From: Acinetobacter parvus DSM 16617 = CIP 108168
Lineage (GTDB): Bacteria > Pseudomonadota > Gammaproteobacteria > Pseudomonadales > Moraxellaceae
Assembly (NCBI RefSeq): GCF_000368025.1
Contig: NZ_KB849212.1
Span: 1,334,435 to 1,398,434, forward strand
DNA: 64,000 nt
Direction: 5' to 3'
Below the pieces are notes generated by a model. The model saw nothing but the letters and a program-made list of their open reading frames with translations. It did not search any database and was not told the origin of the DNA. The translations under genes were made by a program, and so were the position numbers. Below, in pieces: positions 28,476 through 37,087 of this stretch. Position 1 is the stretch's first letter. Each line of letters begins with the position of its first letter.

Positions 28476-28542
28476 TACTTCAATACCATATCTTTTGTTG
28501 TGTAGTACGGGGGAAAATCTCCCGTTATTTTTAAGCCACGTA

Positions 28543-29400
28543 TTATGGCTTTGCCTGAATTGCACCTGCAAGCTTTGTGTCATCAATCGTTACAACTAAC
28601 TGACCATTGACAATCTTGGGCGGTGCCGCGTTCTTCCACTGAATGGCAAGGCCATTGCGGTAACGCAGGTCAATCGCCGAGATGTTTGACCATACAGGTT
28701 TAAGATCCGTTTGTGCCAAATGGCTGAGTCGCTGCAACTTGTTCATGGTCTGGTCCTGATCCACAATGATACGCAGACCCGAATCAAACTGCATAAACCA
28801 TGTCATGCGCTCGGTTAAATACAGTTCTTTTAAACGCAGGTTCGCTGGATGAAACAACTGGTTGATTTCATTATAGCGACGCATCATCATTTTGGATTGG
28901 CTGACTGGACCATGAAGCAGCGGCAGGTTTGGGTGTGTTTTAGGTAGCGCCTCGCTAAACACCTCACCGTTGTCACTAAGCAAACGCCCTGTTCCCCAGC
29001 GTGCAATTGCGTGGCGTGGCATCACCCGCACCCGAATCGCATTTGGCCAAGCTCGTGACACCACCACACGGTCAACCCATGAGACCTTTAAAGCCTGGTC
29101 CCGAATTTGTTCTAAATCTGAAGTAAAGTAGTTGTGTTTAATAATCGGATTTAAGTGCTGTGCCAGCTGTTGATTTTCAACATCTGAATTGGTCCCAACA
29201 ATCTGCAATTGCGCCACGGTTGCATCAGTCATGACTTTATACAAGCCATAAAGACCGATTGTGAGCACAGCGAAAGCGATCAGCAACAGTATCCACCCTC
29301 CCGCATTCACCATTTTTTGCTTGGGTGATGGCGGTTTCTCATGGATAGAACTGATTGCTGCCCGTGGTTTGCGGCGCATGGATGCAGGAAGTTGAGCCAT
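28543..29400 (-). CDS. ftsQ: Cell division protein FtsQ
   Basis: Bitopic divisome protein linking early and late division proteins (FtsB/FtsL partner). 285 residues: cytoplasmic basic N-terminus, one transmembrane helix (about 31-53), a POTRA domain (VAQLQIVGTNSDVENQQL onward), then a beta-domain (SWVDRVVVSRAWPNAIRVRV, conserved). It begins 3 bp after ddl and is followed by ftsA, the classical ddl-ftsQ-ftsA order. Confidence 0.94.
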   Translation of the reverse strand: MAQLPASMRRKPRAAISSIHEKPPSPKQKMVNAGGWILLLIAFAVLTIGLYGLYKVMTDATVAQLQIVGTNSDVENQQLAQHLNPIIKHNYFTSDLEQIRDQALKVSWVDRVVVSRAWPNAIRVRVMPRHAIARWGTGRLLSDNGEVFSEALPKTHPNLPLLHGPVSQSKMMMRRYNEINQLFHPANLRLKELYLTERMTWFMQFDSGLRIIVDQDQTMNKLQRLSHLAQTDLKPVWSNISAIDLRYRNGLAIQWKNAAPPKIVNGQLVVTIDDTKLAGAIQAKP

Positions 29401-29403
29401 GAA

Positions 29404-30330
29404 TTAAGCCGACTTCGCCAGGGTTTGCTCTAGGATCGCAACACACAGTTGATCAAAACCATAGCCCACCGCCTGGGCCGCCTTAGGCACCAAAGAGTGG
29501 CTGGTCATGCCTGGTACGGTATTCACCTCCAGCAACCAGAAGTTTCCATCCTGGTCTTGCATGGCATCAATACGTCCCCAGCCCTCTGCACCAACCGCCT
29601 GAAACGCGCGCAGACAAAGCGCCTGTAGGCTTTTCTCCTCAGCCTCGCTTAAACCGCAAGGAATCCCATACTGCACATCATCACGCTGATATTTCGCCTC
29701 ATAGTCATAAAAGGCAACATCTGCTGGCGGCTGCAAGCGAATCACGGGCAATGGCTGACCATTCAGGAATGAAATGGTAAATTCACGGCCTGTAATCCAT
29801 TTTTCGGCCATCACCACCGCATCATGCTGTGTGGCTTTTTCAATTGCGTTGGCAAAATCCTCTGCTTTCTCAACCTTGCTCATACCGACACTTGAGCCTT
29901 CATGCACAGGCTTGATAATCACAGGCAGGCCTAAATCCGCGATCACCGCATCTAAGTCAGAATCCTTGGTGACGATGCGATAAGGCGCGGTTGGCAAGTC
30001 ACTGCCCTGCCAGATCTGCTTGGTCTTGACCTTGTCCATGCCAATTGCGGAGCCCTGTACGCCAGTCCCCGTATATGGAATGTTTAGCCATTCTAGAACA
30101 CCCTGAATCTGGCCATCCTCACCGCCACGGCCATGCAGCACAATAAAGGCACGGTCATAGCCAACCAGTTCCGTCACGCTACGATCCTGCGGGTCAAATG
30201 CCTCTGCCTGTACACCCGAACGCAGTAGCGCCTCTAAAACAGCCTGACCACTATCCAGTGACACAGCACGTTCAGCTGATTTCCCACCAAACAACACGGC
30301 AACTTTGCCGAATTTTGCAGCATTTGACAC
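29404..30330 (-). CDS. ddl: D-alanine-D-alanine ligase
   Basis: Joins two D-Ala residues with ATP for peptidoglycan precursors. 308 residues, DdlB-like. ATP-grasp motifs: VAVLFGGKSAERAVSL, VLHGRGGEDGQIQG, PVIIKPVHEGSSVGMSKV, and LEVNTVPGMTSHSLVP (metal and D-Ala binding). Within the murG-murC-ddl-ftsQ string. Confidence 0.97.
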   Translation of the reverse strand: MSNAAKFGKVAVLFGGKSAERAVSLDSGQAVLEALLRSGVQAEAFDPQDRSVTELVGYDRAFIVLHGRGGEDGQIQGVLEWLNIPYTGTGVQGSAIGMDKVKTKQIWQGSDLPTAPYRIVTKDSDLDAVIADLGLPVIIKPVHEGSSVGMSKVEKAEDFANAIEKATQHDAVVMAEKWITGREFTISFLNGQPLPVIRLQPPADVAFYDYEAKYQRDDVQYGIPCGLSEAEEKSLQALCLRAFQAVGAEGWGRIDAMQDQDGNFWLLEVNTVPGMTSHSLVPKAAQAVGYGFDQLCVAILEQTLAKSA

Positions 30331-30376
30331 GTTTATATCCTTAAAACTGTAAAACTTTTAATATTCATAACACACA

Positions 30377-31822
30377 TTATTTGGCATACAGGCGATGCTG
30401 GGCCAATTCTACCGAAATTGCGCCCACGTTACCCGCGCCTTGTGTTAATAACAGGTCATTTGCTTGTAACACTTTTTGTAAAACATTTGGCAAATTACCT
30501 TCAACGGGATCAACCAAAATCGGTTCAACTTCACCACGTAAACGAATACTGCGTGCTAAAGCACGGCTATCCGCACCCACAATCGGTTTTTCACCCGCTG
30601 GATAGACTTCCAGTAATAACAGTTGATCCACTTGCGATAACACATCGACAAAATCATCGAAACAGTCACGGGTACGGCTGAAACGGTGTGGCTGGAACAT
30701 CATCACCAAGCGACGGTCTGGGTGGCTGGCACGGGCCGCCTTAATGGTTGCTTCAACCTCTTTTGGATGGTGGCCATAGTCATCCACCAACTTCACCAAA
30801 CCCTCGCCAACTTCAAACTCACCCTGAACCTGGAAGCGACGGCCGACACCGCTAAAGCCCTCCAATGCGCGACAAATCGCTCCATCAGAAACGCCCTCAT
30901 CAGTTGCCACACCAATAGCCGCCAATGCATTCAGGACATTATGCAGACCTGGCTGGTTGATGGTGACACGCAATGGCTCACGGTCTTTACGCAACACAGT
31001 AAAGTGCGACTGCATGCCATCCTGCACCACCTCAACCGCACGAATATCATTATCCTCACCAAAACCGTAGGTCAGGATTGGACGGCCAATACGCGGCAGA
31101 ATCTCACGGATATTGGCATCATCACCACAGACCACCGCCAAGCCATAGAACGGCAGGTTATGCAAAAACTGGATGAACGTATCCTTTAACTTGTCAAAGC
31201 TACCCTCATAGGTATCCATGTGGTCGGCATCAATATTGGTGACAATCGCCGCCATTGGCTGTAAATACAGGAATGATGCATCCGACTCATCGGCTTCCGC
31301 CACAATAAAACGGCTTTCGCCCAGTGCCGCATTAACCCCTGTACTGTTTAGCAAACCGCCAATCACATAGGTTGGATCAAGGTTTTCCTCAGCCAGCATG
31401 GTGGTCAACAAGCTGGTGGTGGTGGTTTTACCATGTGTACCCGCAACCGCGATGCCATGACGGTAACGCATCAGTTCACCCAGCATTTCCGCACGGCGCA
31501 CAATCGGGGTGCGTTGCTCAATGGCCGCCTTGATCTCTGGATTTTCAGGGTCGATTGCCGTTGAAACCACTAATACATTGGCATTCTTAATATTGTCGGC
31601 TGAATGCCCAATATAAACCTTGATGCCATTTGCTTCGAGATGCGTGGTGGTTTTGGATTCCTTAATGTCCGAACCCGAAATTTTATAGCCCTGATTTTTT
31701 AGAACTTCGGCAATACCACACATCCCTGCACCACCAATACCAACAAAGTGGATATGTTTAATACGGCGCATTTCTGGCACTTTAATCAGCTTTTTGGATT
31801 GGTTTGGATTTGTAGGAGACAT
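30377..31822 (-). CDS. murC: UDP-N-acetylmuramate-L-alanine ligase
   Basis: Adds the first peptide residue to UDP-MurNAc. 481 residues. Mur ligase features: IHFVGIGGAGMCGIAEVL (UDP-binding), AVAGTHGKTTTTSLL (P-loop), EADESDASFLYLQP, NIDADHMDTYEG, and C-terminal DDYGHHPKEVEATI and QPHRFSRT. Starts 13 bp downstream of murG. Confidence 0.97.
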   Translation of the reverse strand: MSPTNPNQSKKLIKVPEMRRIKHIHFVGIGGAGMCGIAEVLKNQGYKISGSDIKESKTTTHLEANGIKVYIGHSADNIKNANVLVVSTAIDPENPEIKAAIEQRTPIVRRAEMLGELMRYRHGIAVAGTHGKTTTTSLLTTMLAEENLDPTYVIGGLLNSTGVNAALGESRFIVAEADESDASFLYLQPMAAIVTNIDADHMDTYEGSFDKLKDTFIQFLHNLPFYGLAVVCGDDANIREILPRIGRPILTYGFGEDNDIRAVEVVQDGMQSHFTVLRKDREPLRVTINQPGLHNVLNALAAIGVATDEGVSDGAICRALEGFSGVGRRFQVQGEFEVGEGLVKLVDDYGHHPKEVEATIKAARASHPDRRLVMMFQPHRFSRTRDCFDDFVDVLSQVDQLLLLEVYPAGEKPIVGADSRALARSIRLRGEVEPILVDPVEGNLPNVLQKVLQANDLLLTQGAGNVGAISVELAQHRLYAK

Positions 31823-31835
31823 AGATAAACTCGAA

Positions 31836-32933
31836 TTACAATTTTTTAATCAGATCAACCACATGCTGAGTTGCATTCGGTTGTGCTTGTTGGCGTGCTT
31901 TAATTGCCATTTCAGACAGTAGTTGGCGATTTAATAATGTGGCTAACAATTCATCTAAAACAGCGGGTGTCATGTCTGCTTGTTGACAAATCTTCGCAGC
32001 GCCGACATTTGCTAAAAATTTCGCATTTGCAGTCTGGTGATCATCCACTGCGATAGGTAGCGGAACAAACACCGCAGCAAGACCTGCAGTTGCGACTTCT
32101 GTAACCGTTAATGCGCCAGCACGGCAAATAATTAAATCAGCATCACTGTAGGCTTTTGCCATATCATGAATAAATGGCTCAATCTGCACCTGTAGGCTTT
32201 TAGGCGCATCATGGTAGCGAACACGGGTTAAATCCTGCTGGTTCTGCCCACATTGGTGAAACACCTTTAAAGGAATATTCACCTTGCTTAACGCCTCAGG
32301 CAAACGCTCATTTAAAGCCTGCGCACCCAGAGACCCTCCGACAATCAGAACACTAAGGGGCTGCTGCTCCTGTTCACGGGTCTGATAACGCCATGATGGA
32401 TTCAAAATCGCAGTAATCTCAGCACGCACAGGATTGCCTGTGGTCACCACTTTATCACTAGTTGGGAAAGTATTTGGAAAAGCCTGACAAACTGTTGTTG
32501 CGATACGAGCCAATTGCGTATTGGTAAATCCCGCAATGGCATTTTGCTCGTGAATCAGGATCGGAATCCCTAAGATACGTGCAGCCAAACCACCTGGTCC
32601 AGCCACATAGCCACCAAAGCCCGCCACCGCATCAACCTTGAGCTGCCGCATATAGCGCATCGCGCTCAGGGTCGCCTTGAGAATCTTGAAAGGTGCACTG
32701 AGTTTACGCAACAGGCCATTGCCACGCACACCCTGAATGTCAATTTGATAAATTGGAATATTTTGGTCTTTGAGTAACCGATTTTCCATACCTGTAGGCG
32801 TCGCAAGCCACGACACCTGACAGCCTTCCTGTTGAAGTTGTTTTGCAACAGCCAGTGCTGGAAAAACATGCCCACCTGTACCAGCGGCCATCATCATGAC
32901 ATGTTTGGGTTTGTTCTGCGGTGAATTGGTCAC
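31836..32933 (-). CDS. murG: N-acetylglucosaminyltransferase MurG
   Basis: Converts lipid I to lipid II at the inner membrane. 365 residues, GT28. N-terminal AAGTGGHVFPALAVA glycine loop, FGGYVAGPGGLAA, HEQNAIAGFTN, and C-terminal CRAGALTVTEVA and PLPIAVDDHQTANA, which bind UDP-GlcNAc. First gene visible of the local dcw group. Upstream dcw genes (murE, murF, ftsW and others) are absent here, so the cluster is split in this genome. Confidence 0.96.
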   Translation of the reverse strand: MTNSPQNKPKHVMMMAAGTGGHVFPALAVAKQLQQEGCQVSWLATPTGMENRLLKDQNIPIYQIDIQGVRGNGLLRKLSAPFKILKATLSAMRYMRQLKVDAVAGFGGYVAGPGGLAARILGIPILIHEQNAIAGFTNTQLARIATTVCQAFPNTFPTSDKVVTTGNPVRAEITAILNPSWRYQTREQEQQPLSVLIVGGSLGAQALNERLPEALSKVNIPLKVFHQCGQNQQDLTRVRYHDAPKSLQVQIEPFIHDMAKAYSDADLIICRAGALTVTEVATAGLAAVFVPLPIAVDDHQTANAKFLANVGAAKICQQADMTPAVLDELLATLLNRQLLSEMAIKARQQAQPNATQHVVDLIKKL

Positions 32934-33090
32934 GGTCTAATTCTTCAACTCAAAAAAGAAAGTTATCGTCTATTGTTTTCGGAAGTTATTTTAATCCTAA
33001 AGCTTCATTCACGAAAAGCGAATTTCACCTGTTTACAACAGAAAGCCCCGCTTTTTTCAATTGTTTATTAAAAACAGGGGAGCACTACAT

Positions 33091-33142
33091 CCGATTGCCC
33101 ATTTACCTTGCAATCAGCGTCAAAAACAAATGGGCAATTCGG
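33091..33142 (-). repeat. Hairpin between gshB and murG
   Basis: CCGATTGCCCATTT (33091-33104) pairs with AAATGGGCAATTCGG (33128-33142) with one bulged base, loop of 23 nt, directly past the gshB stop. No clear U run follows on the minus strand. It may end the gshB transcript or mark a small repeat. No coding sequence is present in 32934-33158. Confidence 0.45.
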
Positions 33143-33158
33143 TCAATAAACAGGGAGT

Positions 33159-34103
33159 CTAGTTCTGTCGTCCAGCCTCAAGCACAGTAAACAAGTCATC
33201 GGCAATTGAGGTGCCAAACTGGGCATCAATTTCCCGAATACAGGTTGGACTGGTGACATTAATTTCAGTGACATAATTTCCAATCACATCCAGACCGACA
33301 AACACCAGACCCTTTTCACGCAGGAAAGGTCCAACCTTTGCAGCAATCATTTTGTCATTGTCAGTCAGTGGACGCGCCTGCCCCAAACCACCTGCCGCCA
33401 GATTGCCACGCACCTCACCATTTTGTGGAATGCGCGCCAGACAATAAGGAACTGGCTCACCATTGACCATCAGGATACGTTTATCGCCTTCGACAATTTC
33501 AGGGATATAACGTTGCACCATGATTGGACGTGTTCCCATTTCCGTCAGCATTTCCAGAGTCGAACCAATGTTCACACCGTCCTGATACAGGCGGAAAATT
33601 CCCATGCCCCCCATGCCATCCAGAGGTTTCACGATGACATCACCATGCGCCTTGATAAACTCACGAATCAGGCTTTGTTGTGATGTCACCAAGGTCGGAA
33701 CTTGAAGTTCTGGAAACTGGGTCGCAAACAGCTTTTCATTACAGTCACGTAATGACTGGGGTTTATTGATGATCCATGCACCCTCACGCTCCGCCTGTTC
33801 CAAAATGTAGGTGGTGTAGACAAAGTTCATGTCGAATGGTGGGTCTTTACGCATCAGCACCACATCATAAGTAGCAAGTGACTCTTTTTGTTTCTCGCCC
33901 AGCTCATAATAATGGCTGTAGTCTTCAAACACCTTTAATAGTGAGATCAGACCGAATGCCTTGCCTTGTTCGATATATAAATCCTGTTGCAGTGCATACC
34001 CCAGCTCATGTCCACGACGGCTTGCCGCCCATAGCATTGCCATGGTTGAATCTTTCTTGAGATTCACAGTTTCAATTGGGTCCATCACCACAAGTACACG
34101 CAT
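33159..34103 (-). CDS. gshB: Glutathione synthetase
   Basis: Joins glycine to gamma-glutamylcysteine with ATP. 314 residues. ATP-grasp features: DPIETVNLKKDSTMAMLWAA, DVVLMRKDPPFDMNFVY, VIVKPLDGMGGMGIFRL, and the C-terminal GLDVIGNYVTEINVTSPTC. The partner gshA lies about 28 kb away (60.5-62.1 kb), and a glutathione peroxidase is just upstream. Confidence 0.97.
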   Translation of the reverse strand: MRVLVVMDPIETVNLKKDSTMAMLWAASRRGHELGYALQQDLYIEQGKAFGLISLLKVFEDYSHYYELGEKQKESLATYDVVLMRKDPPFDMNFVYTTYILEQAEREGAWIINKPQSLRDCNEKLFATQFPELQVPTLVTSQQSLIREFIKAHGDVIVKPLDGMGGMGIFRLYQDGVNIGSTLEMLTEMGTRPIMVQRYIPEIVEGDKRILMVNGEPVPYCLARIPQNGEVRGNLAAGGLGQARPLTDNDKMIAAKVGPFLREKGLVFVGLDVIGNYVTEINVTSPTCIREIDAQFGTSIADDLFTVLEAGRQN

Positions 34104-34255
34104 AACCTGACGCTCGTATTTTTAATCTTAGCGAAAAGTATAACCAAGTTTTCTGCTTATGGCTGAACAAGTTATGTAAATATTAAATAATAAAAAATCT
34201 ATTTTATTCAATTAGCTATAACATTATCATCTTTCTTTTTCAATTATGGGCAGGT

Positions 34256-34303
34256 TTGGGAAATGTTTGACTCGTTTGAGTTCCAGCCAGATACATTTCC
34301 CAA
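34256..34303. repeat. 11-bp perfect inverted repeat downstream of gpx
   Basis: TTGGGAAATGT (34256-34266) and its exact complement ACATTTCCCAA (34293-34303), with an inner small hairpin (ACTC-GTTT-GAGT) in the 26-nt loop. It lies 16 bp past the glutathione peroxidase stop codon and probably forms its transcript end. There is no strong U run. Confidence 0.5.
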
Positions 34304-34318
34304 CATGCGAATACTGCC

Positions 34319-34798
34319 TTATGACAGTAGGCGTTGAATATCCTTGGCAATGTTTTCTGGTTTGGTGATTGGCGCATAACGTTTCACCACCTCACCTTTT
34401 TGATTGATCAAAAACTTGGTGAAATTCCACTTTATACTGCTTCCCAAAAGACCTTTGGCCTCTGAGGTTAAATACTGATAAAGCGGATGGGCAGTTGGTC
34501 CATTGACATCAACCTTGGCAAACATGGGGAATGACACGCCATAGTTGCGCTGACAGAAGCTGCCGATTTCCTCATTGCTTGATGGGTCCTGATTGGCAAA
34601 CTGGTTACATGGAAAGCCCAAAATCACCAAGCCCTGCTGTTGATAGTCCTGATATAGCTTTTCCAGGCCCTCAAACTGTGGGGTTAAGCCACACTGGCTT
34701 GCAGTATTCACCACCAGGAGCACTTTGCCTTGATAGTCTGCGAGGTCCTTTTGCTCACCCTCTAAAAGTTCAGCCTGAAAATCATAAATCTTGGTCAT
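34319..34798 (-). CDS. Glutathione peroxidase family protein
   Basis: 159-residue thiol peroxidase of the GPx family (BtuE/Gpx-like) that reduces H2O2 or organic hydroperoxides. The peroxidatic residue is Cys36 (not selenocysteine) in VNTASQCGLTPQF. The other conserved blocks are LGFPCNQFANQDP with a second Cys, and IKWNFTKFLINQKG with the Trp and Asn of the active site. A longer in-frame start (34882) was rejected; ATG 34798 has GAGAG upstream and starts at the conserved N-terminus. Divergent from ohrR-type gene, with a shared operator, so probably peroxide-inducible (inference). Confidence 0.92.
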   Translation of the reverse strand: MTKIYDFQAELLEGEQKDLADYQGKVLLVVNTASQCGLTPQFEGLEKLYQDYQQQGLVILGFPCNQFANQDPSSNEEIGSFCQRNYGVSFPMFAKVDVNGPTAHPLYQYLTSEAKGLLGSSIKWNFTKFLINQKGEVVKRYAPITKPENIAKDIQRLLS

Positions 34799-34876
34799 AA
34801 AAATTCTCTCTGCAATAAAACTTGTGCCATTCCCAAAGTAGCTTTGTTTATTTGTTAAGCTATAGCACAAACAATA

Positions 34877-34901
34877 TTGCACACAACTATATTGTGTGCA
34901 A
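34877..34901. promoter_or_regulatory. Perfect palindromic operator between gpx and ohrR-type gene
   Basis: TTGCACACAA-CTATA-TTGTGTGCAA: a 10-bp perfect dyad with 5-bp spacer, 79 bp before the gpx start and 80 bp before the regulator start. It is close in style to MarR/OhrR boxes. A related half-site-like GCAATATA lies just beyond. Symmetric placement suggests that one OhrR-type dimer controls both genes. Confidence 0.7.
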
Positions 34902-34980
34902 GTTAATTATACGCAATATACTTTTTGCGTTTTTCAATTTATACTAATTTGCAGATATTGCGACTTTAAAGGACTGGATC

Positions 34981-35433
34981 ATGACTGAGATTGCCTACTT
35001 GGAAAATCAAGTCTGTTTTGCCATGTACTCCGCCACCAATGCCATGATTCGTCAATATCGTCCCTTGCTTCAGGAATATGACCTGACCTATCCGCAGTTT
35101 ATTGTGTTGCTGGCGTTGTATGAAAAAGACAACGTAACCTTGTCTGAAATCGGACAAAAGACTTTTTTTGATTCGGGAACCTTAACGCCGATTATTAAAA
35201 AACTGGAAGAAAAGCAGTTTTTAAAGCGTGTTGCGGTTAAAGAAGATGAACGCATGAAAAAAGTCATTTTGCTGGAAAAAGCGCTTTCGGCAAAAGATGA
35301 AATTACCCTGATTCCTTTTAAACTCGCCTGCTCTTTGGGTATTGAGCCCAATGATTTGGTGGCGATTCATAATCTATGCCATCGTTTTTTAAAGGGTTTA
35401 GAGGATTCTAAACTTGAAAGTTTGGGTGAATAA
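34981..35433 (+). CDS. ohrR: MarR family regulator, OhrR type
   Basis: 150-residue winged-helix dimer. It matches OhrR, the organic-hydroperoxide sensor: the reactive Cys12 in LENQVCFAMYSA, the conserved YDLTYPQFIVLLALYE, and the recognition region SGTLTPIIKKLEEKQFLKR. Oxidation of that Cys releases DNA. Usually OhrR controls an ohr gene; here the divergent partner is a glutathione peroxidase and no ohr lies nearby. The next gene (DUF3565) begins 4 bp later on the same strand. Confidence 0.88.
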   Translation: MTEIAYLENQVCFAMYSATNAMIRQYRPLLQEYDLTYPQFIVLLALYEKDNVTLSEIGQKTFFDSGTLTPIIKKLEEKQFLKRVAVKEDERMKKVILLEKALSAKDEITLIPFKLACSLGIEPNDLVAIHNLCHRFLKGLEDSKLESLGE

Positions 35434-35437
35434 GTAA

Positions 35438-35605
35438 ATGCAACAGGCCATTGTTGGATTTCATCTGGATAAAGAGAATCATTGGGTTGCTGATCTCGCT
35501 TGTGGGCATACTCAGCATGTACGTCATGACCCACCTTGGCAAAATCGCCCTTGGGTTTTGACGGAACAAGGGCGTAGGGAAAAATTAGGGGTGATATTGG
35601 ACTAA
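35438..35605 (+). CDS. DUF3565 small protein
   Basis: 55 residues. It has the family's conserved core CGHTQHVRHDPPWQNRPWV, rich in Cys, His and Trp, preceded by IVGFHLDKENHWVADLA. Relatives often continue with a second Cys pair (a likely metal site); this copy stops early at LGVILD, so only one Cys of that site is present. Function unknown. It starts 4 bp after the ohrR stop and may share its transcript. Confidence 0.85.
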   Translation: MQQAIVGFHLDKENHWVADLACGHTQHVRHDPPWQNRPWVLTEQGRREKLGVILD

Positions 35606-35845
35606 GAAGTTTGATGAGATGTGATTCGCATAAGAGATTTTATGTTAAGTGTATTTTAATATCTATAAAAAACTTTCCATATAAATGATTTATATGAAAT
35701 ATATTTTTTGTTACAAATATTGCGATACCTAGAGCCTCATTAAAACCGTTGATGCAATTATATCACTAATCCAATAAATATAAATGATTGATATATGTGA
35801 AATATATGTGATAATTTGAATCTTAAAAGTATCAGAGAAGATAAA

Positions 35846-36529
35846 ATGGAAAAAAGTCTAAATTTAGCAAATTCAATTTTCGCAGGCTTTAATGATAAAA
35901 ACGGATTAATGATTTGTGGTTATGAATGGGGTGAAGAATCACAAAGTAAGGGGCAAGAAGTTATAATAGATATGACTAAAGAATGTACCTTTTCTAATAA
36001 ATCATTGCGATATGGTGATGTTGCTAAGACATGGATTAAATACGATAAAAGAATTAGAACTTGGTTTTCTATGTGGGGGCATCCTCTAAATGAGGAAGGC
36101 TTAGGCGATGCTTTCGACAAAATGATTGTACAAACTAATTGGGCTGTAGAATCAAAAAAATCTCGTTCTGCAATTCCTTTCTACAAACAAGATGAAAATG
36201 TTGATAATTTCATAGCACATATAGAAGAACTTAGACCTAAAGTAATTCTGTTTATGGGAAGTGAGCTTTTAACTAAGGTACTAAAATTTTATAAAGTAAG
36301 GGATAAATTCACTCCAATTATGGGCAATGAAATTGAAAAATTGCAAACATTAAGAATGCCTGATTATCATGGCTCATTGGCTTATATCAATAAATTTGAA
36401 AACTGCACTGTAGTTGGGTTGCCACATCCTTCTAGTGGTCGTGGAATTACAAATGAGTATATTGAATTCTGTGGATCTGAATTAAATCCTATTATTTCTC
36501 AATTTAAAAAAGATCGCGGTATTGCATAA
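35846..36529 (+). CDS. Uracil-DNA-glycosylase-fold protein, unknown specificity
   Basis: 227 residues from ATG 35846 (AGAGAAG site 7 bp ahead; an in-frame start at 35816 lacks one). Residues 21-31 (LMICGYEWGEE) resemble the first UDG motif but lack the usual GQxPG Pro. A TNWAV stretch lies at the place of the second motif. RPKVILFMGSELLTKVLK is the central strand-helix found in UDG families, and LPHPSSGRG (HPSSG at 194-198) resembles the second active-site motif HPSP. The family name is moderately sure, the substrate unknown. It is 5 bp ahead of a macrodomain gene on the same strand, in an AT-rich island. Confidence 0.65.
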   Translation: MEKSLNLANSIFAGFNDKNGLMICGYEWGEESQSKGQEVIIDMTKECTFSNKSLRYGDVAKTWIKYDKRIRTWFSMWGHPLNEEGLGDAFDKMIVQTNWAVESKKSRSAIPFYKQDENVDNFIAHIEELRPKVILFMGSELLTKVLKFYKVRDKFTPIMGNEIEKLQTLRMPDYHGSLAYINKFENCTVVGLPHPSSGRGITNEYIEFCGSELNPIISQFKKDRGIA

Positions 36530-36534
36530 AATTT

Positions 36535-37086
36535 ATGAAAAAAGTCCATCTCATCCAAGCAGATATAACAGCTTTTGCTGTACATGCCATCGTTAACTCA
36601 GCAAATAAATCTTTGCTTGGTGGTGGTGGACTTGATTATGTGATTCATAAAAAAGCTGGACCATTGATGAAAGAAGAATGTGTTCGTCTAAATCAAGAAA
36701 AAGGTGGATGCCCTACAGGTCAAGCAGAAGTAACAACAGCAGGTAATCTGCCTGCTAAATACCTTATTCATGCGGTTGGACCAAGATGGTTAGATGGTGA
36801 GCGTAATGAGCCACAATTGCTTTGTGATGCTTATAGTAATGCGCTTTTTAAGGCAAATGCACTTCATGCATCTACTGTTTCTTTTCCCAATATTAGTACA
36901 GGTGTGTATGGTTTTCCTCGACAATTAGCTTCTGAGATTGCCATAGGCACAATCCTATCTTTATTACATAAATACGAGTATGTCGAAGAGGTATTCTTTA
37001 TTTGTCGTGAAGAAGAAAACTTTATAATTTATAAAAATATTTTGTTAAATATTGAGGATCCAAATATTCAAATCATAATTTCTTAG
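36535..37086 (+). CDS. Macrodomain protein (ADP-ribosyl hydrolase type)
   Basis: 183 residues forming a single macrodomain of the MacroD/YmdB group. Visible: Asp10 in QADIT, NSANKSLLGGGGLDYVIHKKAG (Asn21, Asn24, G29-G32, Asp34), GGCPTGQAEVT, and the substrate loop NISTGVYGFP (119-128). The catalytic aspartate and Gly-rich loop look intact. Such proteins remove ADP-ribose from proteins or nucleic acids or hydrolyse O-acetyl-ADP-ribose. Its 5-bp spacing to the upstream UDG-fold gene means they are translated together. The C-terminal 30 residues extend beyond the domain. Confidence 0.92.
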   Translation: MKKVHLIQADITAFAVHAIVNSANKSLLGGGGLDYVIHKKAGPLMKEECVRLNQEKGGCPTGQAEVTTAGNLPAKYLIHAVGPRWLDGERNEPQLLCDAYSNALFKANALHASTVSFPNISTGVYGFPRQLASEIAIGTILSLLHKYEYVEEVFFICREEENFIIYKNILLNIEDPNIQIIIS

Positions 37087-37087
37087 T

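Noticed and set aside
28475..28586. FtsA extension to 28586
   Set aside because: It has no homology, overlaps the ftsQ 3' end, and lacks an obvious start site; the protein starts at MSEAVPS.
35438..35659. Apparent frameshift in DUF3565 gene, reading on to about 35659
   Set aside because: It came from miscounting an A run. With five A residues the frame runs cleanly through EKLGVILD to the stop at 35605.
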